A stretch of DNA of 64,000 nt from Paenibacillus sp. FSL H7-0357 (GCF_000758525.1 NZ_CP009241.1:2914001-2978000); one strand, 5' to 3'; counted from the first letter of the stretch, positions 1 to 8,985 are shown. The notes: generated by a model from the sequence alone, not told the origin. A program made the numbers and translations.

Positions 1-2
1 CC

Positions 3-116
3 GCTGCGGGCATCCGCAGCGGCATTGGTGAAATAAAGGACAGTGTCGAGTTTGTAGGCATTTCCGAACTGGTCCGGGACGAATGGCAATGGAATTCGAA
101 GCTTACACTTCCATAA
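3..116 (+). CDS. Possible 3' tail of a plus-strand gene cut by the window edge
   Basis: A frame open from base 3 to a TAA at 114-116 encodes 37 residues ending in NSKLTLP. It would run convergently into the amidase gene and overlap its last codons by 14 bases. Composition looks coding-like, but no family is recognised. It contains a perfect 9-bp stem (CCGCTGCGG / CCGCAGCGG, 1-22) that could instead be the amidase terminator, with its T-run outside the window. Weak call. Confidence 0.3.
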   Translation, partial: AAGIRSGIGEIKDSVEFVGISELVRDEWQWNSKLTLP

Positions 117-879
117 GATACCCGGCAATACCGTTAGCAATCGCTTCAGCAATTTCCTCTTGGCCCTTCGGACTGCAAAGCTTCTCGCGGTCGGTCGGGC
201 TGCTCACAAATCCCGCCTCAACGATCACTGTTGTGGCGGTTATTTTGTTGAGCAGATAAAAAGGCTTACCCTGTCTCGGGCTGGCTTTTACATTATAGAG
301 CTGATTGAGCTGGTCCTGTATCGAACTGGCCAGCAGGAAGCTGCGGCCTTCCTGGCGGTACAGCACGAGCGGCCCGTGTTTGGAGGGGGAAGCGGCCCAG
401 TTAATATGAACGCTGACCACGACATTTGCCGGAAGCGTCTCGGCCAGCTCCTTGCGCTGGGCAAGATCCCGCAAATGGCGGGAGGAGCTGCGCAGCCAGC
501 GGTTCTCATCGCTGGGGGCATAGTCACCGGTCCGGTTAAGGATCGCATCAAAGCCGTCACTGCGCAGCAGCAGGAACAGCCGGCGGGAGATAGCGAGCGT
601 GATATCCTTTTCAAGGATGGTGCCATATGACGTACCACCGTCAATTCCCCCATGCCCGGCATCAATCAGAATGATCCGCTGATCATGGCCGAGCATATGC
701 TGGCGCTCTTCTTTCGCCCCGGCTCCTGAAGGCGCCGGAGACGCCTGCACAATTCCTGCATGTCCCAGGGGAAGCATAAGCAGCAGGGCGGTTGACACGA
801 TAACGAACAGCCGGCGCAGTGTAACGTTTCCCCGGGTGGATTGGTTTCTGGTTTGGTTCAGGTAGTTCAAGTAGTTCAA
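103..879 (-). CDS. N-acetylmuramoyl-L-alanine amidase (amidase_3 family, CwlD-like)
   Basis: Zinc-dependent cell-wall hydrolase that cleaves the amide between N-acetylmuramic acid and L-alanine of peptidoglycan. The 258-residue protein has a basic N terminus and one hydrophobic segment (about 22-46), so it is secreted or membrane-anchored. The amidase_3 signature is complete: DAGHGG with zinc His76, Glu90 in ILEKD, His158 in VSVHIN, and catalytic Glu221 in VIVEAGF. The start is TTG with AAGGAGG nine bases upstream. Size and layout resemble CwlD, which makes muramic-delta-lactam in spore cortex, but other amidase_3 enzymes cannot be excluded. It stands alone, divergent from yqzE. Confidence 0.88.
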   Translation of the reverse strand: MNYLNYLNQTRNQSTRGNVTLRRLFVIVSTALLLMLPLGHAGIVQASPAPSGAGAKEERQHMLGHDQRIILIDAGHGGIDGGTSYGTILEKDITLAISRRLFLLLRSDGFDAILNRTGDYAPSDENRWLRSSSRHLRDLAQRKELAETLPANVVVSVHINWAASPSKHGPLVLYRQEGRSFLLASSIQDQLNQLYNVKASPRQGKPFYLLNKITATTVIVEAGFVSSPTDREKLCSPKGQEEIAEAIANGIAGYLMEV

Positions 880-1081
880 GCTGGATGACCTCCTTGTGCG
901 GTAATGATCTTTTGACCGGACTGGATACTTTGTTAGATTGTGCTGGAACAGGCAAACCTATACGAAAAGCAGTATCACGGTTTAGATATAGCTGTTCTAG
1001 AGCACACTAGGAACATGGAGATCCAGACAGAAGTCAAAGGTGTGTGCCCAAATTCAGCATTCAGTTACAGGAGGTGGCGAA

Positions 1082-1270
1082 ATGGCTTCCAGCGGTGATG
1101 AACTGGTGAAGTATATTACGGAAAAGGTAGTCGTTTATATCGAAGATCCGCGTGCCAGCCGGGCGCGCCGAAAGGCCGAGAAAGAGCCGTGGGCAGAGAA
1201 ATGGTTTGGCATGCTGCCGCTCGGCTGGTCGATCTGGCGGAGCAAATGGAGCCGGAACGACAAGAAATGA
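1082..1270 (+). CDS. yqzE: YqzE family small protein
   Basis: A 62-residue basic protein matching the YqzE family of Bacillales: an N-terminal YVKYIT-like start (here LVKYITEKVVVYIEDP), a charged middle and a C-terminal WFGMLPLGWSIW segment. Its function is unknown; in Bacillus it lies near the competence comG operon. ATG 1082 is chosen because GGAGG (1070-1074) precedes it by seven bases; an upstream in-frame ATG at 1040 has no ribosome site. A strong hairpin terminator follows at 1316. Confidence 0.8.
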   Translation: MASSGDELVKYITEKVVVYIEDPRASRARRKAEKEPWAEKWFGMLPLGWSIWRSKWSRNDKK

Positions 1271-1315
1271 TCCGGGTGCAAGAGTACCGGCAAATCGCAA
1301 GTACAGCTTGAACTA

Positions 1316-1365
1316 AAAACAACCTTCCAAGATGCCCTGTATATGGCACTGTGGAAGGTTGTTTT
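1316..1365 (+). terminator. Rho-independent terminator, probably bidirectional
   Basis: Arms AAAACAACCTTCCA (1316-1329) and TGGAAGGTTGTTTT (1352-1365) are perfect inverted repeats with T-rich ends on both strands. It lies between yqzE and the convergent minus-strand gene ending at 1410, so it can stop both. Confidence 0.85.
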
Positions 1366-1409
1366 GTTGCATACTAGCAGGAAAGACGTTGTACTGACAA
1401 AGGGTAAGC

Positions 1410-2474
1410 TTAACGTTTTGAATTTGTAAGCGCACCGATCACTGTTTTGGCGGCTAGAGGCAGCTGGTGCAGGGTACCGCTTTGTTGAAGCGCTGAGAGA
1501 GGGAGGTAACGTTTGCCTTTCGGACCCGCAGCGGCATAGACGATGGCCGGACTGCTGCCGCTTGTCTTTCCGCTGGAACCGGCAGGCAGCCAGCGCTGAT
1601 ACCCCGTAATCATAAAAGGCGCTCCGGTCGTATCGTTCCTGCCAGCAGACTGAAAGACGAGACTGCCGCTTTGATTCAGCAGAACAGTGAAGTTTTCTGC
1701 GCTGTCCAGCATCAGCTTGGGGCTGGTCAGCCACTGCAAATCAGCGTATGGATCATCCAGACCTTCACTCCGGTAGGTCTGCAGGGGAGACCAGTCCGAG
1801 TCCAGCCCGGAGATTGTATTGACTCCATCTAACTGTACCTTCAGGACCTCTTCTGCTTTGTCTGAACTCCACGGCAGAACTTGCGGTACCGAAGCATTGA
1901 TATATATATCCGTATGGTCGAGCGTTAATTTCCACACCGGGAGCAAAGAGGCGTAAAGAGGTGTCAGTTCAAGCTTTCCTGAATAATTTGAAGAGATGAG
2001 TTCCTCCTGCACCAGAAACTGGCGCAGATCGGTCAAGCTGTAAGGCAGCCCGGAGGTTCCGGTGCCGTATTCGCTAAGCATATAACCGCCCTGCTCTGTA
2101 GCCGAGACAATCAGGTATCCGATGCGCTGCCCGCCGTCCATGATATTAACAAGCCAGCTATGTGTGCCCGGTCCCAGCGGATAATAGTCGGTACGGGCTT
2201 CTTTCCAGCTTGTGAAGGGAGCATCGGCGGACAGCTTGCGGATGGTCAGCTTAGTGAAGTCCTGCAGCGATTCCGTTGATGGTTGTGTCTTGATTGCAAG
2301 TGAGGCCAGCGCATCATGGGAGACTGCTTGTGTGACAGTGACGCGGGTGTCCTTAGCGGCATAGACAGCCGGAAAGGCAGAGCTTGCCGACAGTCCGATT
2401 GTGCACAGGCACAGAATGAGGAGGAAGCGGCCGCGACGACCAGGCACGGCCTTCCGCCTTGATTTTATAGTCAT
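1410..2474 (-). CDS. Exported protein of unknown function
   Basis: 354 residues beginning MTIKSRRKAVPGRRGRF, followed by a hydrophobic stretch and a plausible signal cleavage after VYAA, so it is probably secreted or membrane-tethered. No catalytic motif is recognised. The body has alternating strand-like segments with many Trp and Tyr and mentions of no known domain. ATG 2474 is preferred over GTG 2486 because AAAGGTG lies eight bases before it, whereas the GTG is directly against the AAGG. It is a single gene between the shared terminator at 1316 and yqhG, with a 160-base gap upstream. Confidence 0.7.
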   Translation of the reverse strand: MTIKSRRKAVPGRRGRFLLILCLCTIGLSASSAFPAVYAAKDTRVTVTQAVSHDALASLAIKTQPSTESLQDFTKLTIRKLSADAPFTSWKEARTDYYPLGPGTHSWLVNIMDGGQRIGYLIVSATEQGGYMLSEYGTGTSGLPYSLTDLRQFLVQEELISSNYSGKLELTPLYASLLPVWKLTLDHTDIYINASVPQVLPWSSDKAEEVLKVQLDGVNTISGLDSDWSPLQTYRSEGLDDPYADLQWLTSPKLMLDSAENFTVLLNQSGSLVFQSAGRNDTTGAPFMITGYQRWLPAGSSGKTSGSSPAIVYAAAGPKGKRYLPLSALQQSGTLHQLPLAAKTVIGALTNSKR

Positions 2475-2634
2475 GTCGTCGTTCACCTTTCTTGGTCCAA
2501 ATCAAATCATATTCATGGAACGGGTATAAATTAATTGTAGCGGACAAGCTCTAAAAAGGGTGTTGCATACTGTCGCGCCGGCTTGCGGGAATTCCGCTGT
2601 TTTTTTGCCTGCTTTTAGCGAGCAGGGTCGCATT

Positions 2635-3714
2635 CTATGTGCTGCGCAGATGGAACAGGCCGTAGGTTACGGCAGAAACTGCAACCTGCGGCTCGTATTG
2701 CCAGGAGGTCTCCTTCCGGCGGCGGTTGTATTGCTCCTGGATCGCCAGCCGCTTCTCTTCGTCCTGTTCTTTGAGCAGCTCCTCATAATAAATGTCTACG
2801 ATGCTCAGCTCAAGCCGCAGCCTTTCCCGGGCCTCCTCCGCCCAGCTGTAGTCCAGTTTCGCCAGCTGTGAAGTCAAATAAGCCTCCAGCCGGTCGGCCC
2901 CGGCGGCAATGGTAAGCTCGGAGGGCTGGACGTGAATGTTCTCCGGCAAGCGGGGAGTTAATTCCCGTGAATTCAGCTTCGTGCCAAAGTCGGCGGCAAT
3001 GACCCCGCTGGTTAAGGAAATTCCGATAAAATGCAGCTCTTCCCGTTTCAGATCGCAAGTCATCTCTACTTTGTAACAGACGCCTAGCCACGGTTCATAG
3101 GCCGCAGAGAACAGTGTCATCCGCTGCCTGTTTCCCGGGTCCTCGAACAGCTGCAGACATTTACCTTCATCACGCGCGGCGGCCCAGATCTGCTTCAGCC
3201 GCTTGCTGCCGTATACTATATCCTCGCGGCGGATCATGCCCGGTCCGATCCGCGGCAGTACCGGCACAACGCCAAAGTAGCGGGCGAGAATGCCTTCCTG
3301 CGGATCTGCTTCAGCGGGAGCTGCCCCTGCGGATGGCGGCTGCCCGAAACCGGCAGCCGGGCTGTCCGCGCCGGCTTCCATCTCTGCCGCGCCATGGTTG
3401 CCTCCTGCGCCCGGCAGAAGCCCGGCCGCAGGGCGGCTTGCCGCACCCCGCTGTGCCCGGGGCGGAGGAGCGGCCTGCGCGGCCAAGCTGTCGTACTTCT
3501 CCGGGTCGAAGACGAAGGTGAACGACAGCGTCTCCGGATCGACGCCGGTGCGTTCCACGAACCCCCAATAATAAGGCCGGTCGGTGAGCATCCGGTCGGC
3601 GCGCGGTGAGAGCTTCACTGTCACATGCAGCGGAGATACCTCAAGGATCGAACACTCCGTTGCTTCCAGATAATCCATGACATGCTTGCGGACTTGCTGC
3701 GGAGAAAGGGTCAT
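2635..3714 (-). CDS. yqhG: YqhG family protein
   Basis: 359 residues. The N terminus (PQQVRKHVMDYLEATECSIL then DRPYYWGFVERTG) and the C-terminal half match YqhG, a conserved Bacillales protein of unknown function always found next to the SNF2 helicase YqhH. About residues 75-145 are an Ala/Pro/Gly-rich, low-complexity insert not expected in the family, encoded by very GC-rich DNA. The ATG overlaps the helicase TGA by one base, so translation is coupled. The conserved pairing suggests the two act together, but the role is not established. Confidence 0.82.
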   Translation of the reverse strand: MTLSPQQVRKHVMDYLEATECSILEVSPLHVTVKLSPRADRMLTDRPYYWGFVERTGVDPETLSFTFVFDPEKYDSLAAQAAPPPRAQRGAASRPAAGLLPGAGGNHGAAEMEAGADSPAAGFGQPPSAGAAPAEADPQEGILARYFGVVPVLPRIGPGMIRREDIVYGSKRLKQIWAAARDEGKCLQLFEDPGNRQRMTLFSAAYEPWLGVCYKVEMTCDLKREELHFIGISLTSGVIAADFGTKLNSRELTPRLPENIHVQPSELTIAAGADRLEAYLTSQLAKLDYSWAEEARERLRLELSIVDIYYEELLKEQDEEKRLAIQEQYNRRRKETSWQYEPQVAVSAVTYGLFHLRST

Positions 3715-5456
3715 CAGGTGGCCTCGCTTTCATTCTGTATGCCTTGGGTCAGCTCGCTGATGGATTCGCCGATGTGGTCGAGTCCGCTGCGCAGCTCCTC
3801 GTCGCTGCGGGCTTCAAGCATGATTTTATAAAGGCTTTTCTCCAGTGATTCCTTTTTCTCGAAACGTTCCAGGATCACATCCAAACCGCCGATAACCATC
3901 TCGAACATGTTGATTTTCTCATGCAGCAGATGCAGGATATGCTCTTCGATGGTGCCTTTTGTGGAGAGGTTGTAGATGACCACATCGTTCTCCTGGCCCA
4001 GACGGTGGACACGGCCGATCCGCTGCTCGACCCGCATCGGGTTCCACGGCAGATCGAAATTGATCATATGGTGGCAGAACTGCAGATTGATGCCCTCACC
4101 GCCGGCTTCCGTGGCAATCATCACCTGGGCCCGTCCACGGAAAAGATCCATCATCCAGTCCTTCTTGCCGCGGTTCATCCCGCCGGAGTATGACACACAC
4201 TGCAGCCCGTGTTCACGGAAGTATTGCAGCAGATACTCCTGCGTGGCGCGGTATTCAGTGAAGACGATAACCTTTTCGTTCATTTCACGGATCAGCTCCA
4301 TCGTTTTCTCCGCTTTGGTATTCGTCTTGACGGTGCGGATGCTCTGCAGCAGCTCCATCATCCGCTCCCGTTTCGGAGAATCGGCAGGTAGCTTTTTGAT
4401 TAGGTTCACCAAGGTAATGAATACAGCATCGCGGCTGCTGCATACCTCACGCTGAAGCGTAACCAGAGAGAGCATGCTGCTGAGATTGCCGCCTGATTCC
4501 TGATATTGGTCTTTGACAAAGGCGGTAACGCCGTCATATAATACCTTCTCTTCCGGTGAGAGCGTGAGCGGAATATTGCGGACCTTGCGCTTGGTGAAGT
4601 TGACCGGGCCCTCGCCGCGGCGGTTGCGGATCATAACTTTGGACAGCTCGCCTCTCAGCTGGACTTCATTCTTCGGCTGGCGTTTGTCCACGACGAAATT
4701 AGCGGCAAAATCCCCCTGATTGCCAAGCTGCCCCGGCTTCAGCAGGGTGATCAGGTTGAACAGCTCGCCGAGGTCATTCTGTACAGGAGTGGCGGTGAGC
4801 AGCAGGCAGTACTTTTTGCGCAACTGCTGAACGAACTGGTAGTTGGTGGACTTCTTGTTCTTCAGCTTATGGGCCTCGTCGATTATCAGCATGTCGTATT
4901 CGCTGCCGAGCAGCAGTTCTTTATGCGGATCACGTTTGGCGGTGTCCATGGAGGCGACCACAATGTCATTTCCCCAGGAATAGGACTTCTTTTGTGCTAC
5001 GGCAGTAATGCCGAATTTGGCGTTCAGCTCGCGTACCCACTGCAGGACGAGTGAGGCGGGAACCAGAATCAGCACTTTGCTTACCAGTCCGCGTACCAAA
5101 TATTCCTTAAGCACGAGACCGGCTTCGATCGTTTTGCCGAGTCCGACTTCGTCGGCGAGAATCGCCCGGCCAGACATTTCAAAGAGTACCTTATGAGCGG
5201 TATCAAGCTGGTGGGGAAGCGGAGACAGTCCTGACAAATGCTTCAGGCATTGCAGCTCGTCGAAGCTGGTGACAAGGCCCGATTCTTCACCCTGCACGGC
5301 AAGCCGGGATAACCTCAGGTCTCCCCAAGGCCCGCCTTTCTCCAGTCTCGACTCCAGATCATGCAGCCAGTTTCGCTCAAAGGATAGGGGAACAGGCAGC
5401 AGCGGTACGGGTGTCTTGACCTCTTGCGTCAGGGAATTGCGGGATAATTGCGTCAT
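3714..5456 (-). CDS. yqhH: SNF2-family DEAD/DEAH-box helicase YqhH
   Basis: 580-residue superfamily 2 ATPase that would translocate on or remodel nucleic acid in the cytoplasm. Motifs in order: Walker A ADEVGLGKT (101-109), DEAH box (193-196), LLTATPVQND (motif III), then the helicase C domain with VFTEYRATQEY, IATEAGGEGINLQF (motif V) and RIGRVHRLGQ (motif VI). The start has GGAGGAGG just upstream. It is the first gene of the yqhH-yqhG pair. Length and motif set are normal for YqhH; the biological role is not known. Confidence 0.88.
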   Translation of the reverse strand: MTQLSRNSLTQEVKTPVPLLPVPLSFERNWLHDLESRLEKGGPWGDLRLSRLAVQGEESGLVTSFDELQCLKHLSGLSPLPHQLDTAHKVLFEMSGRAILADEVGLGKTIEAGLVLKEYLVRGLVSKVLILVPASLVLQWVRELNAKFGITAVAQKKSYSWGNDIVVASMDTAKRDPHKELLLGSEYDMLIIDEAHKLKNKKSTNYQFVQQLRKKYCLLLTATPVQNDLGELFNLITLLKPGQLGNQGDFAANFVVDKRQPKNEVQLRGELSKVMIRNRRGEGPVNFTKRKVRNIPLTLSPEEKVLYDGVTAFVKDQYQESGGNLSSMLSLVTLQREVCSSRDAVFITLVNLIKKLPADSPKRERMMELLQSIRTVKTNTKAEKTMELIREMNEKVIVFTEYRATQEYLLQYFREHGLQCVSYSGGMNRGKKDWMMDLFRGRAQVMIATEAGGEGINLQFCHHMINFDLPWNPMRVEQRIGRVHRLGQENDVVIYNLSTKGTIEEHILHLLHEKINMFEMVIGGLDVILERFEKKESLEKSLYKIMLEARSDEELRSGLDHIGESISELTQGIQNESEAT

Positions 5457-5914
5457 GTTGCAGCCTCCTCCGGCGCTGTATCATATCGAACTAGCGTAGA
5501 AGTAGTATGCGCGTAAAAGAGAGAATTCATAACCTGATATGGATTGCGAAAGAGTTGTGCATATTAAAGATTCACTCACCCGCAGATGAAACTTTTAGTT
5601 TCTGATTTAATAAAAAAACGAGCAAGAGTGAGAAAAGGCGTCATGAATGCCGATTTTTCGCCATGGGGCTTCTTATATCGAAAAAGACCTCCGATACAAT
5701 ATGTGGTATAGTTTAAAAGCTGACGCACACAATATATTGTTACAAATGCTTGAAATATTGATTTATCAGAGCATTTGACGGTTATTTGTTATTGACAAGA
5801 GGAACTTCCTTTGCACAAGCAGGGCAGCTGGGAGTTTTTGTTGTGGGTCACAAAACGTAAGCCCACATCATGGAACGGAAGATTTACATATCATACATCC
5901 GGGAGGTTTTTCTA
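5457..5914. other. Divergent intergenic region yqhH / nrdJ
   Basis: About 450 bases. It holds the NrdR-like boxes, a TTGACA at 5792-5797 without a convincing -10, and a GTGGG/CCCAC stem near 5843-5866 shortly before the nrdJ ribosome site. No cobalamin-riboswitch structure was recognised and no gene is seen. Confidence 0.5.
5694..5742 (+). promoter_or_regulatory. Tandem NrdR-box-like sites upstream of nrdJ
   Basis: ACACAATATATTGTTA (5727-5742) matches 14 of 16 positions of the NrdR-box consensus (acaCwAtATaTwGtgt). A second, weaker copy ATACAATATGTGGTAT sits at 5694-5709. Their starts are 33 bp apart, about three helical turns, as in known tandem NrdR operators. NrdR is the ATP/dATP-sensing repressor of ribonucleotide reductase genes. 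The nrdR gene is not in this window. Confidence 0.7.
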
Positions 5915-8566
5915 TTGAGTACAGTGAAACGTAAGCAGCGCCTTGAGGGCCTTAGCGAGAAAATATTTTTGGACCGGTATGCGTGGAAGGATGCGGACAG
6001 CAATAATGCCAAAGTAGGCGATGTTGTTCTCGTCCTGACCAAAGACGATCCCAAATTCCCTACCAAGGAAGTTGGCGAAATTGTGGAGCGCAGCGGACGG
6101 ATTGTTACCGTGAAGACACGCAGTGGTGAACTGGTGAAATCGGATGTAGAAAAGCTTACGCTTAATATAGAGAAAACTCCGGAGGAAATGTGGGACCGGC
6201 TCGCAGCCGCCATGGCTTCGGTAGAGAAAACGCCTGAGCTTCAGGAAGAATGGACAGGCAAGTTCCGCTCCATTCTCGATGACTGGAAGCTTGTACCGGG
6301 CGGCCGGATCGCCGCAGGTGCCGGTGCCAGTGAAGAGCTGACGCTGTTCAACTGTTATGTAGTACCTTCGCCTAAAGACAGCCGCGGCGGAATTATGCAG
6401 ACACTGTCGGAAATGACCGAGATTATGGCCCGCGGCGGTGGTGTGGGGATTAACCTGTCTTCGCTGCGTCCCCGCCGTGCTATCGTTAGAGGCGTGAACG
6501 GATCATCCAGCGGCTCTGTCTCCTGGGGCGGGCTGTTCAGCTATACGACCGGCCTGATTGAGCAGGGCGGCAGCCGCCGTGGCGCGCTGATGCTGATGAT
6601 CAATGACTGGCACCCGGATGTGGTTGATTTCATTACTGTGAAGCAGACTATGGGTCAAGTGACCAATGCCAACCTTTCAGTATGTGTCAGTAACGCTTTT
6701 ATGAAAGCTGTTAAAGAGGATCTCGACTGGGAGCTTGTATTCCCGGATACGACTGACCCTGATTATGATACGATTTGGGACGGAGACCTTGATAAATGGA
6801 AGGCGGACGGCCGCCGGGTCATTCCTTACCGTACTGTTAAAGCACGCGATGTATGGCATACGATTATTGAATCAGCCTGGAAATCGGCAGAGCCGGGCGT
6901 CGTATTCATGGAATACTACAACCAAATGTCCAACAGCTGGTATTTTAATCCGATTATCTGCACCAATCCGTGCGGTGAGCAAGGACTTCCGGGCTGGGGC
7001 GTCTGCAACCTGTCCGCCGTCAACCTTTCGAAGTTCTACGATGCGGAGAATCATGATGTGGACTGGGCCGATCTGGCGACGACTACCCGTTATTCTGTTC
7101 GTTTCCTGGACAATGTCATTGACAAGACTCCGTATCATTTCCCGGAAAATGAAGCCAACCAGAAGTTGGAACGCCGCGTAGGCCTTGGAACCATGGGTCT
7201 GGCTGAGCTGATGATCAAACTGAACATCCGCTACGGCAGTCCTGAATCGCTGGAGTTTCTGGACAAGCTGTACGGCTTTATGGCCCGCGAAGCGTATCTG
7301 GCCTCAGCGGAAATTGCCGGCGAGAAGGGTTCGTTCCAGGCGTTTGATACCGACAAATATCTGCAGAGCGGATTTATGAAAAATATCACCGAAGTTTATC
7401 CGGAGGTGGGTGAATCCATCCGCAAGCATGGCATGCGCAACGTTACCGTTATTACCCAGGCGCCTACAGGCAGCACAGGTACAATGGTAGGAACTTCGAC
7501 TGGTATTGAGCCTTATTTTGCCTTCAAATATTTCCGTCAAAGCCGTCTCGGCTACGACGAGCAGTTCGTGCCAATCGCACAGGAATGGCTGGAAGCCCAT
7601 CCGGGTGAAGAGCTGCCTGATTATTTCGTAACTTCGATGGATTTGTCGGCTAAAGATCACATCCGTGCGCAGGCTGCAATTCAGCGCTGGGTGGACAGCT
7701 CGATCTCCAAGACCGCCAACTGCCCGTCAGACTTCACCGTTGAAGAAACTGCCGAGCTGTACGAAATGGCCTTCGATCTGGGCTGCAAAGGTGTAACTAT
7801 ATACCGCGATGGCAGCCGCGATGTGCAAGTGCTGGAAACCACAAAGAAGGAAGACAAGAAAGAGGCTCCGGCAGCGGAAACGGCTGCACCGGAAGCAGTA
7901 GAAGCTGCACCGGCCAGCGCAGTTGTGGCAGCGAGCCCTGCACCACAGGCCAATGCCAATGTTGTCGACAAGCAATACAAGAAACGCCCGCAGGTGCTGC
8001 GCGGCGCAACCTATAAGATCAACACTCCATTCGGCATGGCGTATATCACCATCAATGACCTGGATGGCATTCCGGCAGAAATCTTCCTGAATGTCGGCAA
8101 AGCAGGCTCCGACGTCTTCGCCATGGCGGAAGCATTGGGCCGTGTCTGCTCGCTGTTCCTCCGTTACGGCGACCACGGCGAGAAGGTCGAGCTGCTGATC
8201 AAGCATCTCAAGGGCATCGGCGGCTCCGGTGCCATCGGCTTCGGCGCGAACCGCGTCGAGTCCATCGCCGACGCGGTAGCGAAGGCACTGGAAACACATG
8301 TGCTGAACAATGCACATGACGACCATGTCCCAGCTCCGATCGCGGCAACGCTGGAGCTGGAGGATTTCAACGAAGCGCTGAACGCCGAGTTGAAAGCGAG
8401 CGTACCACCATCTGCGGCAGTAGCGGACGACGGCCACGGCGGCCATGCCGCACACAGCCATGGGGCGGTCTCCCGCGACCTCTGCCCATCCTGCGGCAGC
8501 GCCTCGCTGGTTAACATCGAAGGCTGTAAGACCTGCAGCAACTGCGGGTATAGCCGGTGTGGGTAA
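5915..8566 (+). CDS. nrdJ: Adenosylcobalamin-dependent (class II) ribonucleoside reductase
   Basis: Reduces ribonucleotides to deoxyribonucleotides using a B12-derived thiyl radical. 883 residues from TTG 5915, chosen because GGGAGG (5901-5906) precedes it by eight bases; the longer frame from ATG 5870 has no such site. Features: Cys147 in LFNCYVV, GGGVGINLSSLRPR, SGSVSWG, the NPCGEQ catalytic loop (351-356) with radical Cys353 and Glu355, and a TGSTGTM loop. After an Ala/Pro/Glu-rich linker comes a TSCPD domain, then a His-rich stretch and a C-terminal zinc-ribbon-like CPSCG...CKTCSNCGYSRCG that would hold the regenerating cysteines. A monocistronic core gene; the accessory island starts 31 bp after its stop. 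Confidence 0.95.
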   Translation: MSTVKRKQRLEGLSEKIFLDRYAWKDADSNNAKVGDVVLVLTKDDPKFPTKEVGEIVERSGRIVTVKTRSGELVKSDVEKLTLNIEKTPEEMWDRLAAAMASVEKTPELQEEWTGKFRSILDDWKLVPGGRIAAGAGASEELTLFNCYVVPSPKDSRGGIMQTLSEMTEIMARGGGVGINLSSLRPRRAIVRGVNGSSSGSVSWGGLFSYTTGLIEQGGSRRGALMLMINDWHPDVVDFITVKQTMGQVTNANLSVCVSNAFMKAVKEDLDWELVFPDTTDPDYDTIWDGDLDKWKADGRRVIPYRTVKARDVWHTIIESAWKSAEPGVVFMEYYNQMSNSWYFNPIICTNPCGEQGLPGWGVCNLSAVNLSKFYDAENHDVDWADLATTTRYSVRFLDNVIDKTPYHFPENEANQKLERRVGLGTMGLAELMIKLNIRYGSPESLEFLDKLYGFMAREAYLASAEIAGEKGSFQAFDTDKYLQSGFMKNITEVYPEVGESIRKHGMRNVTVITQAPTGSTGTMVGTSTGIEPYFAFKYFRQSRLGYDEQFVPIAQEWLEAHPGEELPDYFVTSMDLSAKDHIRAQAAIQRWVDSSISKTANCPSDFTVEETAELYEMAFDLGCKGVTIYRDGSRDVQVLETTKKEDKKEAPAAETAAPEAVEAAPASAVVAASPAPQANANVVDKQYKKRPQVLRGATYKINTPFGMAYITINDLDGIPAEIFLNVGKAGSDVFAMAEALGRVCSLFLRYGDHGEKVELLIKHLKGIGGSGAIGFGANRVESIADAVAKALETHVLNNAHDDHVPAPIAATLELEDFNEALNAELKASVPPSAAVADDGHGGHAAHSHGAVSRDLCPSCGSASLVNIEGCKTCSNCGYSRCG

Positions 8567-8597
8567 GAAGTAGGTAGAATGTGTTTGTGTTGTAATT

Positions 8598-8667
8598 TGT
8601 GATTTTTCATTTTAAATGAGAATTGTTTCATTTCACGTGAGAAAAAGTTCATTTTAAACAAGAAAAA
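8598..8667. repeat. Dense end repeats: three motif copies at 21-bp pitch
   Basis: TTCAT cores start at 8606, 8627 and 8648, exactly 21 bp (two helical turns) apart. The copies read TTTCATTTTAAATGAGAA, TTTCATTTCACGTGAGAA and TTCATTTTAAACAAGAA. The outermost lies inside the 27-bp terminal inverted repeat. The spacing is what a series of transposase molecules bound on one DNA face would need. Confidence 0.75.
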
Positions 8668-8672
8668 TCTTC

Positions 8673-8694
8673 AATATTCACCTAGGTGAATATT
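8673..8694. repeat. 22-bp perfect palindrome inside the island end
   Basis: AATATTCACCT followed by AGGTGAATATT is a perfect dyad of 22 bases, five bases inside the last end repeat. It may be an operator for a cargo gene, a degenerate fourth end site, or a hairpin. It has no T-run. Confidence 0.6.
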
Positions 8695-8735
8695 TATACA
8701 TTTAGATGCAGTAAGTTTCACGACTTTACTTTCAA

Positions 8736-8775
8736 AACCGGCAAGCCATTACTTAGGGTTTACCGGTTCTTTTTC
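8736..8775 (+). terminator. Probable rho-independent terminator inside the island left end
   Basis: AACCGGCAAGCC pairs (with G-T wobbles) with GGGTTTACCGGTT, followed by CTTTTTCTT. No open gene precedes it on this side, so it insulates the island from nrdJ read-through or is left from a lost gene. The remaining bases up to 8985 hold no gene I can support; a TATAAT at 8943-8948 could serve the AbiGi-like gene. Confidence 0.6.
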
Positions 8776-8985
8776 TTGACCCTAATTGTAAACGGAAAGA
8801 TGTTAATATCCGGATGATACTTACTTAATGGAGACACAATCAGCGCGTTTCGATATGGGAGAATCGTTATTTTGGGACTGCCCTAACGGCCTCCTGTATC
8901 GTGAAAGTGATAGAAATCCGCCCGTAAGCTGATTTTTTGGCATATAATGGGGTATGATTAATATCTAATTCTATATGATTGACAG

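Noticed and set aside
5820..5914. Cobalamin riboswitch before the B12-dependent reductase gene
   Set aside because: Only a short GTGGG/CCCAC stem is visible; the long conserved B12-box architecture is not present.
7727..8461. Long minus-strand frame opposite nrdJ
   Set aside because: It is a shadow of the nrdJ Ala-rich and TSCPD coding region; the plus-strand gene is unambiguous.
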